Source: Actinomadura sp. 6K520 (GTDB lineage Bacteria > Actinomycetota > Actinomycetes > Streptosporangiales > Streptosporangiaceae). Taken from it: DNA of 64,000 nucleotides. The position numbers were made by a program, and so were the translations under genes. Every line of letters starts with the position of its first letter. Within the stretch, counting starts at the first letter, position 1. Under the pieces are notes generated by a model. That model saw nothing but the letters and a program-made list of their open reading frames with translations. It made no database searches and had not been told where the DNA came from. Below are positions 8,593 to 16,908 of this stretch, piece after piece. The stretch covers positions 1-64,000 of the forward strand of contig NZ_SMLC01000018.1 of NCBI RefSeq assembly GCF_004349245.1, read 5' to 3'.

Positions 8593-10134
8593 TCACTCGG
8601 CTCCTGAAGAAGGCCGGGGAGGAATGCCCTGGTCGTAGCGGAAGACCTGGTGCGGATCGTATTCGGCTTTGATCTGGGTCAACCGACTGTAGTTGTTGCC
8701 GTAGTAGGCGGTATGCCAGTCGGTGAGATCCGGGTCCGGGAAGTTCACGTAGGCCGCGGAGGTGTTCAACTCTTTACTGAGGCGGCCATGGATGGTCCTT
8801 GTCTGGGCCAGCAGGTGTTTTACGGCCTCGGGTTTGGTTTCCGGATGCCATGAGGTGCCGACGTCGATGACGAAGGTGGCGCCGCGGTGTGGGAACGCCG
8901 TGTCGGCCGGGCGGGGCTCACCGGCCTTGCCGCCCATCGCGAAGAGGGTGACGTAGCCGCTGTTGCCCGCGCGGTGCGGCTCCCACCGGAGAGTCCACTC
9001 CACGATCTCCTTCACCGTTTCGGCCGGCAGCCACTTGGCGGGCACGAGCGATTTGGAGGCCACGGTCTCGTGCTCGGAGACCATGGACAGCTTCTCCTGT
9101 GCCGCCCAGAACCCGAGCTGCTCGATGCTCTGCTCGGCAGGGCCCATTTTGAGAAGGGCACCCAGCTTGGTGCGCGTGGCGGAATCGTCGCCGAGGTACT
9201 GGCCGAGGACGGCGACGTTGACGTTGTCGCGGCCGGTGCCCGGATTCTCGAACTCGATCCGGATGTCCAGGTTGTTGTCGTGATCGCGAGCCAGGAGTCC
9301 CTCCTGGACGATCTTCATGACCTCCACCCCGTCCCTCGGATGGAAGGTGAGGCGGAAGAACGTGGCCGTCGTCTGGGACACGTCGACGGCGTTGTAAACG
9401 AACGAGGTGTTGATACCGAAGTTGCTGCCTGCCCCGCCACGGCAGGCCCAGAACAGGTCGGGCCTATCGGTGCCGTTTGCGCGAACGATCCTGCCATCGG
9501 CCAGCACGACTTCGGTTTCGACCAGGTTGTCACACGTCAAGCCCCATTTGCGGTCATTGAAGCCCAGGCCGCCGCCGAGTGTCAGGCCCGCTATGCCGAC
9601 CCCGACGCAGCGTCCGCCGGGGACGTACAGGTTCGTCTTCCCGGCACCGGCCTTGGCGACATCGCCGTTGGTGGCGCCGCCGGCGATCCTGAGCCGCTTA
9701 CCGGGCAGCGCGGTCACCTCGCTCATCGGGCGCACGCTGATGAGCAGGCCCGTCGTCGTCGAGTAGCCGGCGTAATTGTGTCCACCTGCGCGTGCGGCCA
9801 GCGGCATGTGATTATCTTGCGCCCACAGGAGGGCCGCCTTCACGTCCTTCGCGGTGGCGCAGGACACGATGCCCATCGGCTTCCTGTCCTCGTACCGCAG
9901 ATTCCACGGCTGCGCCAGGGACGGGAACTTCGGTTCCTTGGGCAGGTACAACCTGCTACCCGGCCCGAGCATCTTCTCCAGTTCCTGCCAATTCGGGTTT
10001 CCCGGCGGCTGCGGAGACGGCGTGGAGGGTATGCGCGACGCCGCCCCTGCGTCGTCGCGCCCTGTCAGTGCCGCGACCATCCCGGCGGCGGACATGTAAG
10101 CGCCTGCCCGCAGTACTCCACGTCGATCAAGCAT
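8593..10134 (-). CDS. Tat-exported FAD-binding oxidoreductase, berberine-bridge (BBE) type
   Basis: A 513-residue flavoprotein oxidase. From the ATG at 10134 (AGGGGGA just upstream) it starts with a twin-arginine signal (MLDRRGVLRAGAYMSAAGM), so export folded with FAD is expected. The FAD_binding_4 domain has RAGGHNYAG (H119) and GGRCVGVGIAG (C176), the pair that makes the bicovalent 8-alpha-histidyl, 6-S-cysteinyl FAD linkage in sugar and alkaloid oxidases. The C-terminus has the BBE signature (YVNFPDPDL, AYYGNNYSRLTQIK, DPHQVF). A GTG at 10200 would add 22 residues and hide the Tat signal, so I reject it. The substrate is unknown. It is divergent from the cluster starting at 10550, which contains a second such oxidase. 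Confidence 0.92.
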   Translation of the reverse strand: MLDRRGVLRAGAYMSAAGMVAALTGRDDAGAASRIPSTPSPQPPGNPNWQELEKMLGPGSRLYLPKEPKFPSLAQPWNLRYEDRKPMGIVSCATAKDVKAALLWAQDNHMPLAARAGGHNYAGYSTTTGLLISVRPMSEVTALPGKRLRIAGGATNGDVAKAGAGKTNLYVPGGRCVGVGIAGLTLGGGLGFNDRKWGLTCDNLVETEVVLADGRIVRANGTDRPDLFWACRGGAGSNFGINTSFVYNAVDVSQTTATFFRLTFHPRDGVEVMKIVQEGLLARDHDNNLDIRIEFENPGTGRDNVNVAVLGQYLGDDSATRTKLGALLKMGPAEQSIEQLGFWAAQEKLSMVSEHETVASKSLVPAKWLPAETVKEIVEWTLRWEPHRAGNSGYVTLFAMGGKAGEPRPADTAFPHRGATFVIDVGTSWHPETKPEAVKHLLAQTRTIHGRLSKELNTSAAYVNFPDPDLTDWHTAYYGNNYSRLTQIKAEYDPHQVFRYDQGIPPRPSSGAE

Positions 10135-10549
10135 ATTTCCCCCTACTGGCGCGGCGGGCGTCGCCCGAGCCTCCTTGCCTTCCGCAGAGAACTCAATCAC
10201 GCCCCCAAGTAAAGCGCGGCACCATGGGCGTCCAAAAGGCGGTACCGGCGGCGCTCCCGCCGATTTCTACTTAATGCCTGGCCTGTAAGTTCTGTCCGAT
10301 ACATGGTGTTCGCGGTGCGTGGCGGTCGCGACTCATCTGATCCCCGGAACGGCAGAGCATTCGGCGAGTGGTCGACGCGCGGCCCGGCATGGTTGCCGAC
10401 CAATGGGGTGAACCAAGCGAGAATTTTGCTGAAGTCGCGACGTAGGCGCCAATTGCTCAGGGGAGGAAGGTCGACGACCACACGCGGGCAGATGCCGATC
10501 GGATGAGCGGAGAGCGAACGGATTCCGATATGGCGGAGAGGGTTTGTCG
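10135..10549. other. Divergent promoter region
   Basis: About 415 bases between the exported oxidase (minus) and the Cys-rich gene (plus). The base composition is a little lower in GC than the genes. I find no coding frame, only two copies of the 8-base palindrome GTCGCGAC (10325-10332 and 10434-10441), too short to be convincing. Confidence 0.45.
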
Positions 10550-11155
10550 ATGGAGCAGGACGGCAATGCCGACGGGCAGGGTTCGGCGGAAGTCGCCCAA
10601 TTCGTGGTCGGCGGGGAGCAGGGTGCGCAACGGCGGCACGGCGCGCATGAGGCGCGGACGGCGATTCTGCCGGACTCGACCGATGAGCCGAACGATTTCT
10701 GGCCAGATCCCAGGCGGGCGAGGCCGTTGGAACTGCATGTGTGCATGGGGCTGAACTCCTGCTGCGGCCACGGCCGGGACGGAACCGGGGAGATGGCCGG
10801 CATGGGGGAATGCGCCACCGTCTCCCACGTCTGCCACGGCGCCAACGAATGCCGGGGACAGGGCGGCTGCGGTTACAGCGGGGGCGACGCCGAACAGGCC
10901 ATGCCGGGGGCGCAGGAGTGCCGTTCGTCCGGCAGCTGTGCCAGCCCCATCAACGAGAGCCGGGTCCACGCCGCCGGGCCCTTCCGGGGAACGAGTGTGT
11001 GGAAGCGGGCCCGTAAGGTCTTCGAGCAGCGCATGTTCGAGGCCGGCGTCCCGTTCGGTCCCGCTCCGGGAGAGGGAGCCCCCGACGACCTGGTGCCCCC
11101 TTACGAGGGCAAGCGGCGCTACGAACCGTGCAGAGCGTTCGACCATGGGCAGTGA
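10550..11155 (+). CDS. Cys-rich protein, putative MNIO-modified precursor
   Basis: A 201-residue protein with ten cysteines (65, 71, 72, 88, 95, 101, 107, 124, 130, 194), nine within residues 65-130. Two stretches repeat the pattern V-C-x-G-x-N-x-C-x-G-x-G ([13 protein letters not shown] at 64-75; [16 protein letters not shown] at 94-108). Residues 1-60 are a hydrophilic leader-like part without signal peptide. Residues 135-185 are Cys-free ([32 protein letters not shown]). The stop overlaps the DUF692/MNIO gene by 11 bases, and such enzymes are known to modify cysteines of Cys-rich partners (methanobactin, HvfA, bufferins). I infer it is the substrate; a plain metal-binding protein is the alternative. 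GGAGAG lies 9 bases before the ATG. Confidence 0.75.
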   Translation: MEQDGNADGQGSAEVAQFVVGGEQGAQRRHGAHEARTAILPDSTDEPNDFWPDPRRARPLELHVCMGLNSCCGHGRDGTGEMAGMGECATVSHVCHGANECRGQGGCGYSGGDAEQAMPGAQECRSSGSCASPINESRVHAAGPFRGTSVWKRARKVFEQRMFEAGVPFGPAPGEGAPDDLVPPYEGKRRYEPCRAFDHGQ

Positions 11156-12047
11156 GGCCACGCCGTCCGGTGGACGACCGGGGCCGGATTCCGAACGGGG
11201 CGCCGGCCATGACCTGGGGTTCGGCCTGGGGCTCCGCGCGCAGCACATGGCACAGGTCCTGGCCGAGCGGCCGCCGGTCGACTGGTTCGAGATCATCTCG
11301 GAGAACTTCATGGACTCCGGCGGCCGCGCCCGGCACGACCTTCGCCGGATCGCCGAGCGGTACCCCGTGGTGATGCACGGCGTCTCCATGTCGATCGGCG
11401 CGGCCCAGCCGCTCGACATGGACTATCTGCGGCGGCTGAAGCGGCTGGCCACGGAGACCGGCGCCCGCTGGGTCTCCGACCACGTCTGCTGGACGGGCGT
11501 GGCCGGCGTGAACACCCACGAGCTGCTGCCGCTGCCGTTCACCGAGGAGGCCCTGCGGCACACGGCGGGCAGGGTGAGGGTCGTCCAGGACGTGCTGGAG
11601 CGCCCGCTGGTGCTGGAGAACCCCAGCACGTACGCGACCTTCCGGCAGTCCACGATGGCCGAATGGGAGTTCATCGCACGGCTGTGCGAGGAGACGGGAT
11701 GCCGCCTGCTGCTGGACGTCAACAACGTCTACGTCTCGGCGGTCAACCACGGCTTCGACCCGGACGAGTATCTGCTGGGCGTCCCGCACGACCGCGTTGC
11801 GGAGCTGCACCTGGCCGGACACGCCGACCACCGCACCCACCTGATCGACACCCACGACCGTCCCGTAGCCGAGCCGGTGTGGCGGCTGTACCGGGCGGCC
11901 CGCGCGCTCATCGGTCCCGTGCCCACCCTGCTGGAGTGGGACGACCGCATCCCGCCGCTGCCGGAGCTGCTGGCCGAACTGGACAAGGCGCGGCTCACCG
12001 CCACGGACCGGCCGCCGGCCTCGCACCGCGTCACCTGTCATGGCTGA
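11145..12047 (+). CDS. MNIO (DUF692) multinuclear non-heme iron oxidase
   Basis: A 300-residue TIM-barrel enzyme of the MbnB/BufB/HvfB family. Visible iron-site motifs in order: SEN (52-54), MHGVSMSIG (H78), SDHVCW (D112, H113), LENPST (E158), LDVNNVYV (D191, N193), LHLAGHADH (H222, H226), DTHD (H237) and LEWD (E264). Members use two or three irons and O2 to convert peptide cysteines to oxazolone/thioamide, thiooxazole or related groups, or to cut carbon bonds. It overlaps the Cys-rich gene upstream by 11 bases and the HvfC-like gene downstream by 8, as in precursor-enzyme-partner operons. The actual chemistry here is unknown. Confidence 0.93.
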   Translation: MGSEATPSGGRPGPDSERGAGHDLGFGLGLRAQHMAQVLAERPPVDWFEIISENFMDSGGRARHDLRRIAERYPVVMHGVSMSIGAAQPLDMDYLRRLKRLATETGARWVSDHVCWTGVAGVNTHELLPLPFTEEALRHTAGRVRVVQDVLERPLVLENPSTYATFRQSTMAEWEFIARLCEETGCRLLLDVNNVYVSAVNHGFDPDEYLLGVPHDRVAELHLAGHADHRTHLIDTHDRPVAEPVWRLYRAARALIGPVPTLLEWDDRIPPLPELLAELDKARLTATDRPPASHRVTCHG

Positions 12048-12945
12048 GGGCGGTGACACCGGGGGACGGCCGGATGCCGGCGGCCCGCCGCCCGGGCTGA
12101 CGGCGCTCCAGACGTGGATGCAGCACGCCATCGTGTCCCCGCGGCGCCCCGGCACACCGGCGGCGGACGTGCTGGCCGGAACTTCCGAGCTCAGCGCCGA
12201 AGACAGGCTCGGCATCTACCGCCACGGCTACCGGCGGCGGCTGCTGGAGGCCATGCGTGCCCTGTACCCCGTGCTCAGCTCCCTGCTCGGTTCCGAAGTG
12301 TTCGAGGAGTTGGCGCTGGGGCATCTGGAGGACCGTCCGTCCCGCTCACCCAACCTGGCCCACCTCGGCGACGGGTTCGCCGACCACCTGTGGAGACGGC
12401 GGCCTGATCCAGCGGCACGGCCGGAACCGTGGGTGCGGATCATCATCGACCTCGCCCGCTACGAGAGGACCTTCGCCGAGGTCTACGACGGCCCGGGAAC
12501 CGAGGAGAGCGGGGGCGGAGGACCTCGGGAACCGGACCGGCCGGAGGCCCCGGCACACCCGGGCGGCACCGCGCCGCGGTTCGTCGCCTGCCTGCGGACG
12601 CTGGCGGTGTCGGCGCCGGTCCACCGGTACCACTCCGCCGCCCGCCGCGGCGAGCCACCGCCGTCCCTGACGCCCCGCCCGTGTCACCTCGTCCTGTCCC
12701 GCCGCCACTACCGCGTCACCTGCACCGAACTGCCCGCGGCGGAACACCGCCTGCTGACCTCCGCGCTCACCGCCGCCTCGCCATGGCCGGCGGTGGCCCG
12801 CGCGGCCGGCCTCGATCCGGCCGGTGCCCGGTGCCTGCTCGACCGGTGGTCCGCACGAGGCTGGCTCGCGCGGACCGTCACCGACACCGAGCCGGCTCCC
12901 GTCCCGCCGGTCGGCACGCTTCCCTCCGCACACCCGCGCAGATGA
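12040..12945 (+). CDS. HvfC/BufC-like MNIO partner protein (DUF2063-type N-terminus)
   Basis: A 301-residue protein. Its N-terminal ~100 residues match the DUF2063/HvfC-BufC N-terminal domain: [42 protein letters not shown] and [19 protein letters not shown]. In MNIO systems this partner recruits the precursor to the enzyme. The rest is less conserved: a Gly/Glu-rich linker near 145-170, then a domain ending with a winged-helix-like stretch ([28 protein letters not shown] split over ~250-275). It starts inside the end of the MNIO gene (8-base overlap), so the two are surely co-translated. Confidence 0.85.
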   Translation: MAEGGDTGGRPDAGGPPPGLTALQTWMQHAIVSPRRPGTPAADVLAGTSELSAEDRLGIYRHGYRRRLLEAMRALYPVLSSLLGSEVFEELALGHLEDRPSRSPNLAHLGDGFADHLWRRRPDPAARPEPWVRIIIDLARYERTFAEVYDGPGTEESGGGGPREPDRPEAPAHPGGTAPRFVACLRTLAVSAPVHRYHSAARRGEPPPSLTPRPCHLVLSRRHYRVTCTELPAAEHRLLTSALTAASPWPAVARAAGLDPAGARCLLDRWSARGWLARTVTDTEPAPVPPVGTLPSAHPRR

Positions 12946-12966
12946 AATCAGGAAGGGCCCGCACCA

Positions 12967-14208
12967 GTGAGCGTTGACGTTCGAGACCGGACCGGCGTCG
13001 AGCCGGCACAGGTTCTGACCGACCATCCCATCGACACCACCACCGACATCGGCAAGCGCGAGGACCTGAAGAACCACCTGCTCCAGGCCGCGGCGCTGGA
13101 GATGCAGACCATCCCGATGTACCTGTACTCGATGTACTCCATCCAGGGACGCGGCCGCTCCCGCTGGGACCCCGGGATGGGGGCCGCTCGCCTGATCCGC
13201 AGCATCGTCGTGGAGGAGATGCTGCACCTGTGCCTGGTCCGCAACATCCTGGTGGCCCTCGGCCATGGCGACGACATCAGGTTGTGCAGCCGCACGTTCG
13301 TGCCGTCCTACCCCCAGTTGATGCTGCATCGCCATCCACCGCTCACACTGCAGCTGCAGCCGTGCACCAGGCAGGTCGTCGCCGACATCTTCATGGAGTT
13401 CGAGCGCCCCAAGGCCCGGCCGGAGGAGAGCAAGCCCGGCCCCGGCGAATACGCCACGATCGGGCAGTTCTACAAGGCCGTCATCAAGGGCCTGGAAGAT
13501 CTGGCCGACGAGCACGGCCCCGAGCTGTGGCGCGACAACCGGCCCGACAGGCAGTACGTGTCGGGGTACTGGAACAAGGACGGCGGCGGCGAACCGGTCA
13601 AGGTGACCAACCTGTCCACCGCCAAGCAGGCGATGAAGCTCATCGTCGACCAGGGCGAGGGCATCAACCCCGAACGCCCGACGGTGCCGATCGACCCGCT
13701 CGAACCGCGACCGGGTGACGACGAGCTGCCGCACTACACCAAGTTCTCCCGCATCGCCGAGGGCATCGAGCCGATCGGGCCGGTCTGGGACGTGCCCGTC
13801 AACCCCAAGAGCGAGCAGTACGTCTCCGACCCCGCGGCGACGAGCATCAACACCCTGTTCAACGCCGCCTACTGCTACACCCTGCACCTGCTCGACACGA
13901 TCTACGGGGTATCCCGGGCCGACGTGGTGCCCGGCGCAAGCAGCCACCGCTACCGCCTGGAGCGAACCTTCATCTCGGCCATGCAGGGCGTACTCGCCAA
14001 CCTCGCCGAGACCATGGTCGCCCACAAGATCCACAAGGGGCCGCTGGCCGGCCGGCGCATCGGGCCGACCTTCGAATACGTGGAACTCCCCGCGGACGGC
14101 AAGAAGGACCACCTCCGCCACCTGTGCAACGAAGCCATGGCCGACTTCCCCCAACTCGGGGGTGACAACGGCGTGCGCTGGCTGCTGGACAAGATGCCCG
14201 ACGTCTGA
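12967..14208 (+). CDS. Ferritin-like protein, iminophenyl-pyruvate dimer synthase (VioB/RebD) type
   Basis: A 413-residue protein with an N-terminal ferritin-like four-helix domain. Candidate metal ligands are E45 in LEMQTIPMYLYSMYS and the EExxH motif of VVEEMLHL (E83/E84, H87). This is the architecture of the diiron or heme-dependent domain in VioB and RebD, which couple amino-acid-derived imines, but those enzymes are about 1000 residues and this is the small free-standing version of unknown function. GTG start with AGGAAGG about 10 bases upstream; 21 bases after the HvfC-like gene. A paralogue lies at 18890-20083, so the cluster holds two. Confidence 0.85.
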   Translation: MSVDVRDRTGVEPAQVLTDHPIDTTTDIGKREDLKNHLLQAAALEMQTIPMYLYSMYSIQGRGRSRWDPGMGAARLIRSIVVEEMLHLCLVRNILVALGHGDDIRLCSRTFVPSYPQLMLHRHPPLTLQLQPCTRQVVADIFMEFERPKARPEESKPGPGEYATIGQFYKAVIKGLEDLADEHGPELWRDNRPDRQYVSGYWNKDGGGEPVKVTNLSTAKQAMKLIVDQGEGINPERPTVPIDPLEPRPGDDELPHYTKFSRIAEGIEPIGPVWDVPVNPKSEQYVSDPAATSINTLFNAAYCYTLHLLDTIYGVSRADVVPGASSHRYRLERTFISAMQGVLANLAETMVAHKIHKGPLAGRRIGPTFEYVELPADGKKDHLRHLCNEAMADFPQLGGDNGVRWLLDKMPDV

Positions 14209-14278
14209 GCCATCGCACCGCTACCGCAGAAGGCGGCGAGCGGAGGAACGACCCGTACCGGCAACAGAGAGGAAGCAC

Positions 14279-15901
14279 ATGACCACGGCCAAGGACCCCG
14301 CGCTCCGCGAGGATGTCGAGACTCTCCGCGAGGAGGCGGGAGACCGGTTGCGGGAACAGATCGTCCAGGGCGTCCTTCCGCGGCGCCAGGGCCCGCTGCC
14401 CGATCCGGCCCTCACCGGCCACGGTATAACGAGCCCGCTCCAAGGCGTTCCGACAAGAAAGGAGGACGGCCAGACCCCGCAGGTGTCGAAGTCCGGCTAT
14501 TACAGCCGCATGTTCGGTGACCTCAGAGCGTTCACCCCATCGGACGACGCGCTCAGGAAGCTCGGCGCACCGTGCGGTCCCATGGACGCCAATCCTCCTG
14601 AGAAGGGAGCGTGCCTTTCGGGCTACGCCAAGGTCGCGGACGGGCAGCTCATGAAGGATCTGCCGTCCGGCTATACCTACTTCGGCCAGTTCCTGGATCA
14701 CAACATCACCTTCCAGGCGGACGCGACCTTCGACCCGGGAAACAAGCCGGAGCAGAACCCGAACTACCGCAGCGGGCGGGTCAGCCTGGAGCACGTGTAC
14801 GGGCTCGGCCCGCAGACCCAGTCGTTCGTGTACTTCGACAATGACGCCGCCGGGAAGTTCTGGTTCGACCCGGAACACCCCTCCGATGTCCCGCGCAACG
14901 GCGAGGGCGTGCCCATCATCGCCGATCCGCGCAACGACAACACCATCATCACCATCCAGCTCCACCTCGCATTCATGAAATTCCACAACGCGGTGGTGGA
15001 TATGCTGCGCAAGAGGCAGGTTCCCGAAAAGCAGCTCTTCAGCATGGCGCAGCACGCCGTGGTCTGGCACTACCAGTGGCTGGTACTGCACGACTGGCTG
15101 GAGAAGATCATACAGCCGAAGGTGTTCGAGGCCATATCGAAGGAGGGCGGTCACTTCTTCCGGCCCACGCCCGAGAATCCGCTGGCACTGCCGGTCGAGT
15201 TCACGGTGGCGGGCTACCGGCTGCACCCGCTGGTGCAGGAGGAGTACCATCTCAACGAGCGCAAGTCGGGACGACTCTTCCACTTCCGCAAACCCTTTTC
15301 GCCCATCCCCTCGGACGAGGTCATCGACTGGTCGTTCTTCTTCAAGACCGATCAGCGCGCTCCGCAGCAGGCGAAAAGGTTCGATGCCAAGGTGGTGCAC
15401 ACCTTTCTCAATATCCCCGGGCCGATCGACACGCCGATCGAGTGGATCGACAACCCCGCGGAGCAGGTGCCGCTGCCCGGCCGGCCGGAGGAGCGGTACA
15501 CGCCGATGCGCTCGATCGCCATTCGCAACCTGCTGCGGGGCAAGGCGTTCGGTCTTCCTTCCGGGCAGGCGGTCGCCCGCCGCATCCAGGAGAAGTACGG
15601 CAGCGAGATCATTCCGAAGGTCTACGGCAACCATGATCTGGGCCTGGAGGTGGCCGGTCTCGACGAGGCGCCCCTGTGGTACTACGTGATGCGCGAGAGC
15701 ATGCTCACCGAAGGCGGCATGCGGCTCGGCGGGGTGGGCAGCGTCATCGTGGGTGAGGTCCTGTTCGGCCTGCTCAGCGCTGACCCGTCGTCGTTCGTCA
15801 GCCACAACTCCAAGCATCCGCGGGAGCCGTGGAAGCCGACGTTGGGGCAAAGCGCAGGCAAGTTCACCATGGCGGACATGCTCAAGCTGGCGGGCGTCTG
15901 A
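14279..15901 (+). CDS. Animal-type heme peroxidase
   Basis: A 540-residue peroxidase of the peroxidase-cyclooxygenase superfamily. The distal site is FGQFLDHNITF (D140, H141); the catalytic Arg region is ADPRNDNTIITIQLH (R218), followed by LAFMKFHNAVVD; the proximal heme His is H316 in AGYRLHPLV. No signal peptide is seen, so it appears cytoplasmic, unlike secreted eukaryotic relatives. Expected chemistry is H2O2-driven oxidation of halide, phenol or peptide side chains. ATG with GAGGAAG 5 bases upstream. It sits between the two ferritin-like genes, suggesting peroxide made by the flavin oxidases may be used here; that is inference. Confidence 0.9.
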   Translation: MTTAKDPALREDVETLREEAGDRLREQIVQGVLPRRQGPLPDPALTGHGITSPLQGVPTRKEDGQTPQVSKSGYYSRMFGDLRAFTPSDDALRKLGAPCGPMDANPPEKGACLSGYAKVADGQLMKDLPSGYTYFGQFLDHNITFQADATFDPGNKPEQNPNYRSGRVSLEHVYGLGPQTQSFVYFDNDAAGKFWFDPEHPSDVPRNGEGVPIIADPRNDNTIITIQLHLAFMKFHNAVVDMLRKRQVPEKQLFSMAQHAVVWHYQWLVLHDWLEKIIQPKVFEAISKEGGHFFRPTPENPLALPVEFTVAGYRLHPLVQEEYHLNERKSGRLFHFRKPFSPIPSDEVIDWSFFFKTDQRAPQQAKRFDAKVVHTFLNIPGPIDTPIEWIDNPAEQVPLPGRPEERYTPMRSIAIRNLLRGKAFGLPSGQAVARRIQEKYGSEIIPKVYGNHDLGLEVAGLDEAPLWYYVMRESMLTEGGMRLGGVGSVIVGEVLFGLLSADPSSFVSHNSKHPREPWKPTLGQSAGKFTMADMLKLAGV

Positions 15902-16248
15902 AAGGCGAACCGGCAGGGGCGGTACGGTCAATCCGCCACTCCCTTGCGTAGCATTTCCGAGCTAACCGTCGAATCGGACAGCACGCCATAGCGCATTCGG
16001 TGTCGGTAACGCTTACCTTCTCCGGTAATGTGCGTTTTGTCGAGTTGTTCCGTGCGCTCAGGTTAGAGTTGTCAGACGGTCGGTGATGCCTTTCCTCCGT
16101 CCCCGTGCGATGAACTCCGCATTGCGTTGCAGCATCCTGGCCTTGTCCATGTCATCGACGACATTCACTTCTGCTCACCGCGCCGGATCGGCTGACGCGA
16201 CCAATGCGTGGAGAAGCGAACGGAGAGGCGGATGGAGACAAGGTCCTG
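15902..16248. other. Intergenic region within the oxidative cluster
   Basis: About 350 bases, visibly richer in A/T than its neighbours, with no convincing gene. It contains a small palindrome at 16005-16017 and probably a second promoter for the downstream four-gene set. An in-frame ATG at 16204 could extend the next gene by 15 residues. Confidence 0.5.
16005..16017. promoter_or_regulatory. Short inverted repeat, possible operator
   Basis: GGTAA-CGC-TTACC, with a further GGTAA at 16025-16029. It lies in the A/T-richer gap ahead of the SLDH-like/GMC genes. Small and therefore tentative. Confidence 0.3.
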
Positions 16249-16908
16249 ATGCACGACGCGAGCAAAGAAGACCACGCCAGGAACCGAGCGGTCGTCGCGT
16301 CCGAGGACGTGGCGAAGTTCATCGAACTCTCGGAGGTGCTCACCGGTTTCAGCCGCTACGACCTGCGGGGAACCGGGATGGCCGAGGCATATCTGGACAC
16401 GGTCCGGCGTCAGATCGGCGCATCGAACTACGCCGCGCTGATCACCCTCCTGGAGGAGACCTGGTTCCGGCACCCGGACTGGACCGGGCACCCGGCCCTG
16501 CTGGAGACGGTGAGGGCGATCGCCTACCTGTGGTACACGGGTGCCTGGCCGCGGCTGGCTCCGGCCGCGCACGCCGGGCTGCGGCGGCAGATGGCCAACG
16601 AGGAGTTCGTGGTCTCGCCCAGCGCCTACACCGAGGGCCTGGTGTGGCGGACGTTCCACGGGCACCCGGCGGGCGCGAAACCACCCGGCTTCGGCACCTG
16701 GTCGATGGCGCCGCCGCCCGTCCCGACCGTCGAGGAGATCTCCCGCGAACTGGAGCCCGACTTCACGGGGCGGCACGCCCTGTTCACCACACCGGTGTCG
16801 GTCTCCGACATCGATCCGTCCATGCTGCCCGGCCCGGCCCCGGAGCGCTACACCACCCCGTCCACCCAGCCCAGAGCCGCCGAGCCCCCACGACAGGAGC
16901 AGCCATGA
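16249..16908 (+). CDS. FAD-SLDH-like small subunit of GMC dehydrogenase
   Basis: A 219-residue helical protein resembling the small subunit of membrane-bound FAD D-sorbitol dehydrogenase (PF12318). Supporting stretches are FIELSEVLTGFSRYDL, AEAYLDTVRRQI and the hallmark AYLWYTGAW with upstream ALLETVRAI. The next gene is a GMC flavoprotein overlapping it by 4 bases (ATGA), the usual small/large subunit arrangement. Related subunits are normally exported by a Tat signal, but none is visible here, so the complex seems cytoplasmic. The ATG at 16249 has AAGG 5 bases upstream; the ATG at 16204 lacks a site. Confidence 0.75.
   Translation: MHDASKEDHARNRAVVASEDVAKFIELSEVLTGFSRYDLRGTGMAEAYLDTVRRQIGASNYAALITLLEETWFRHPDWTGHPALLETVRAIAYLWYTGAWPRLAPAAHAGLRRQMANEEFVVSPSAYTEGLVWRTFHGHPAGAKPPGFGTWSMAPPPVPTVEEISRELEPDFTGRHALFTTPVSVSDIDPSMLPGPAPERYTTPSTQPRAAEPPRQEQP

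Noticed and set aside
10325..10441. Two GTCGCGAC palindromes in the divergent promoter
   Set aside because: Eight-base GC palindromes are expected by chance at this composition.
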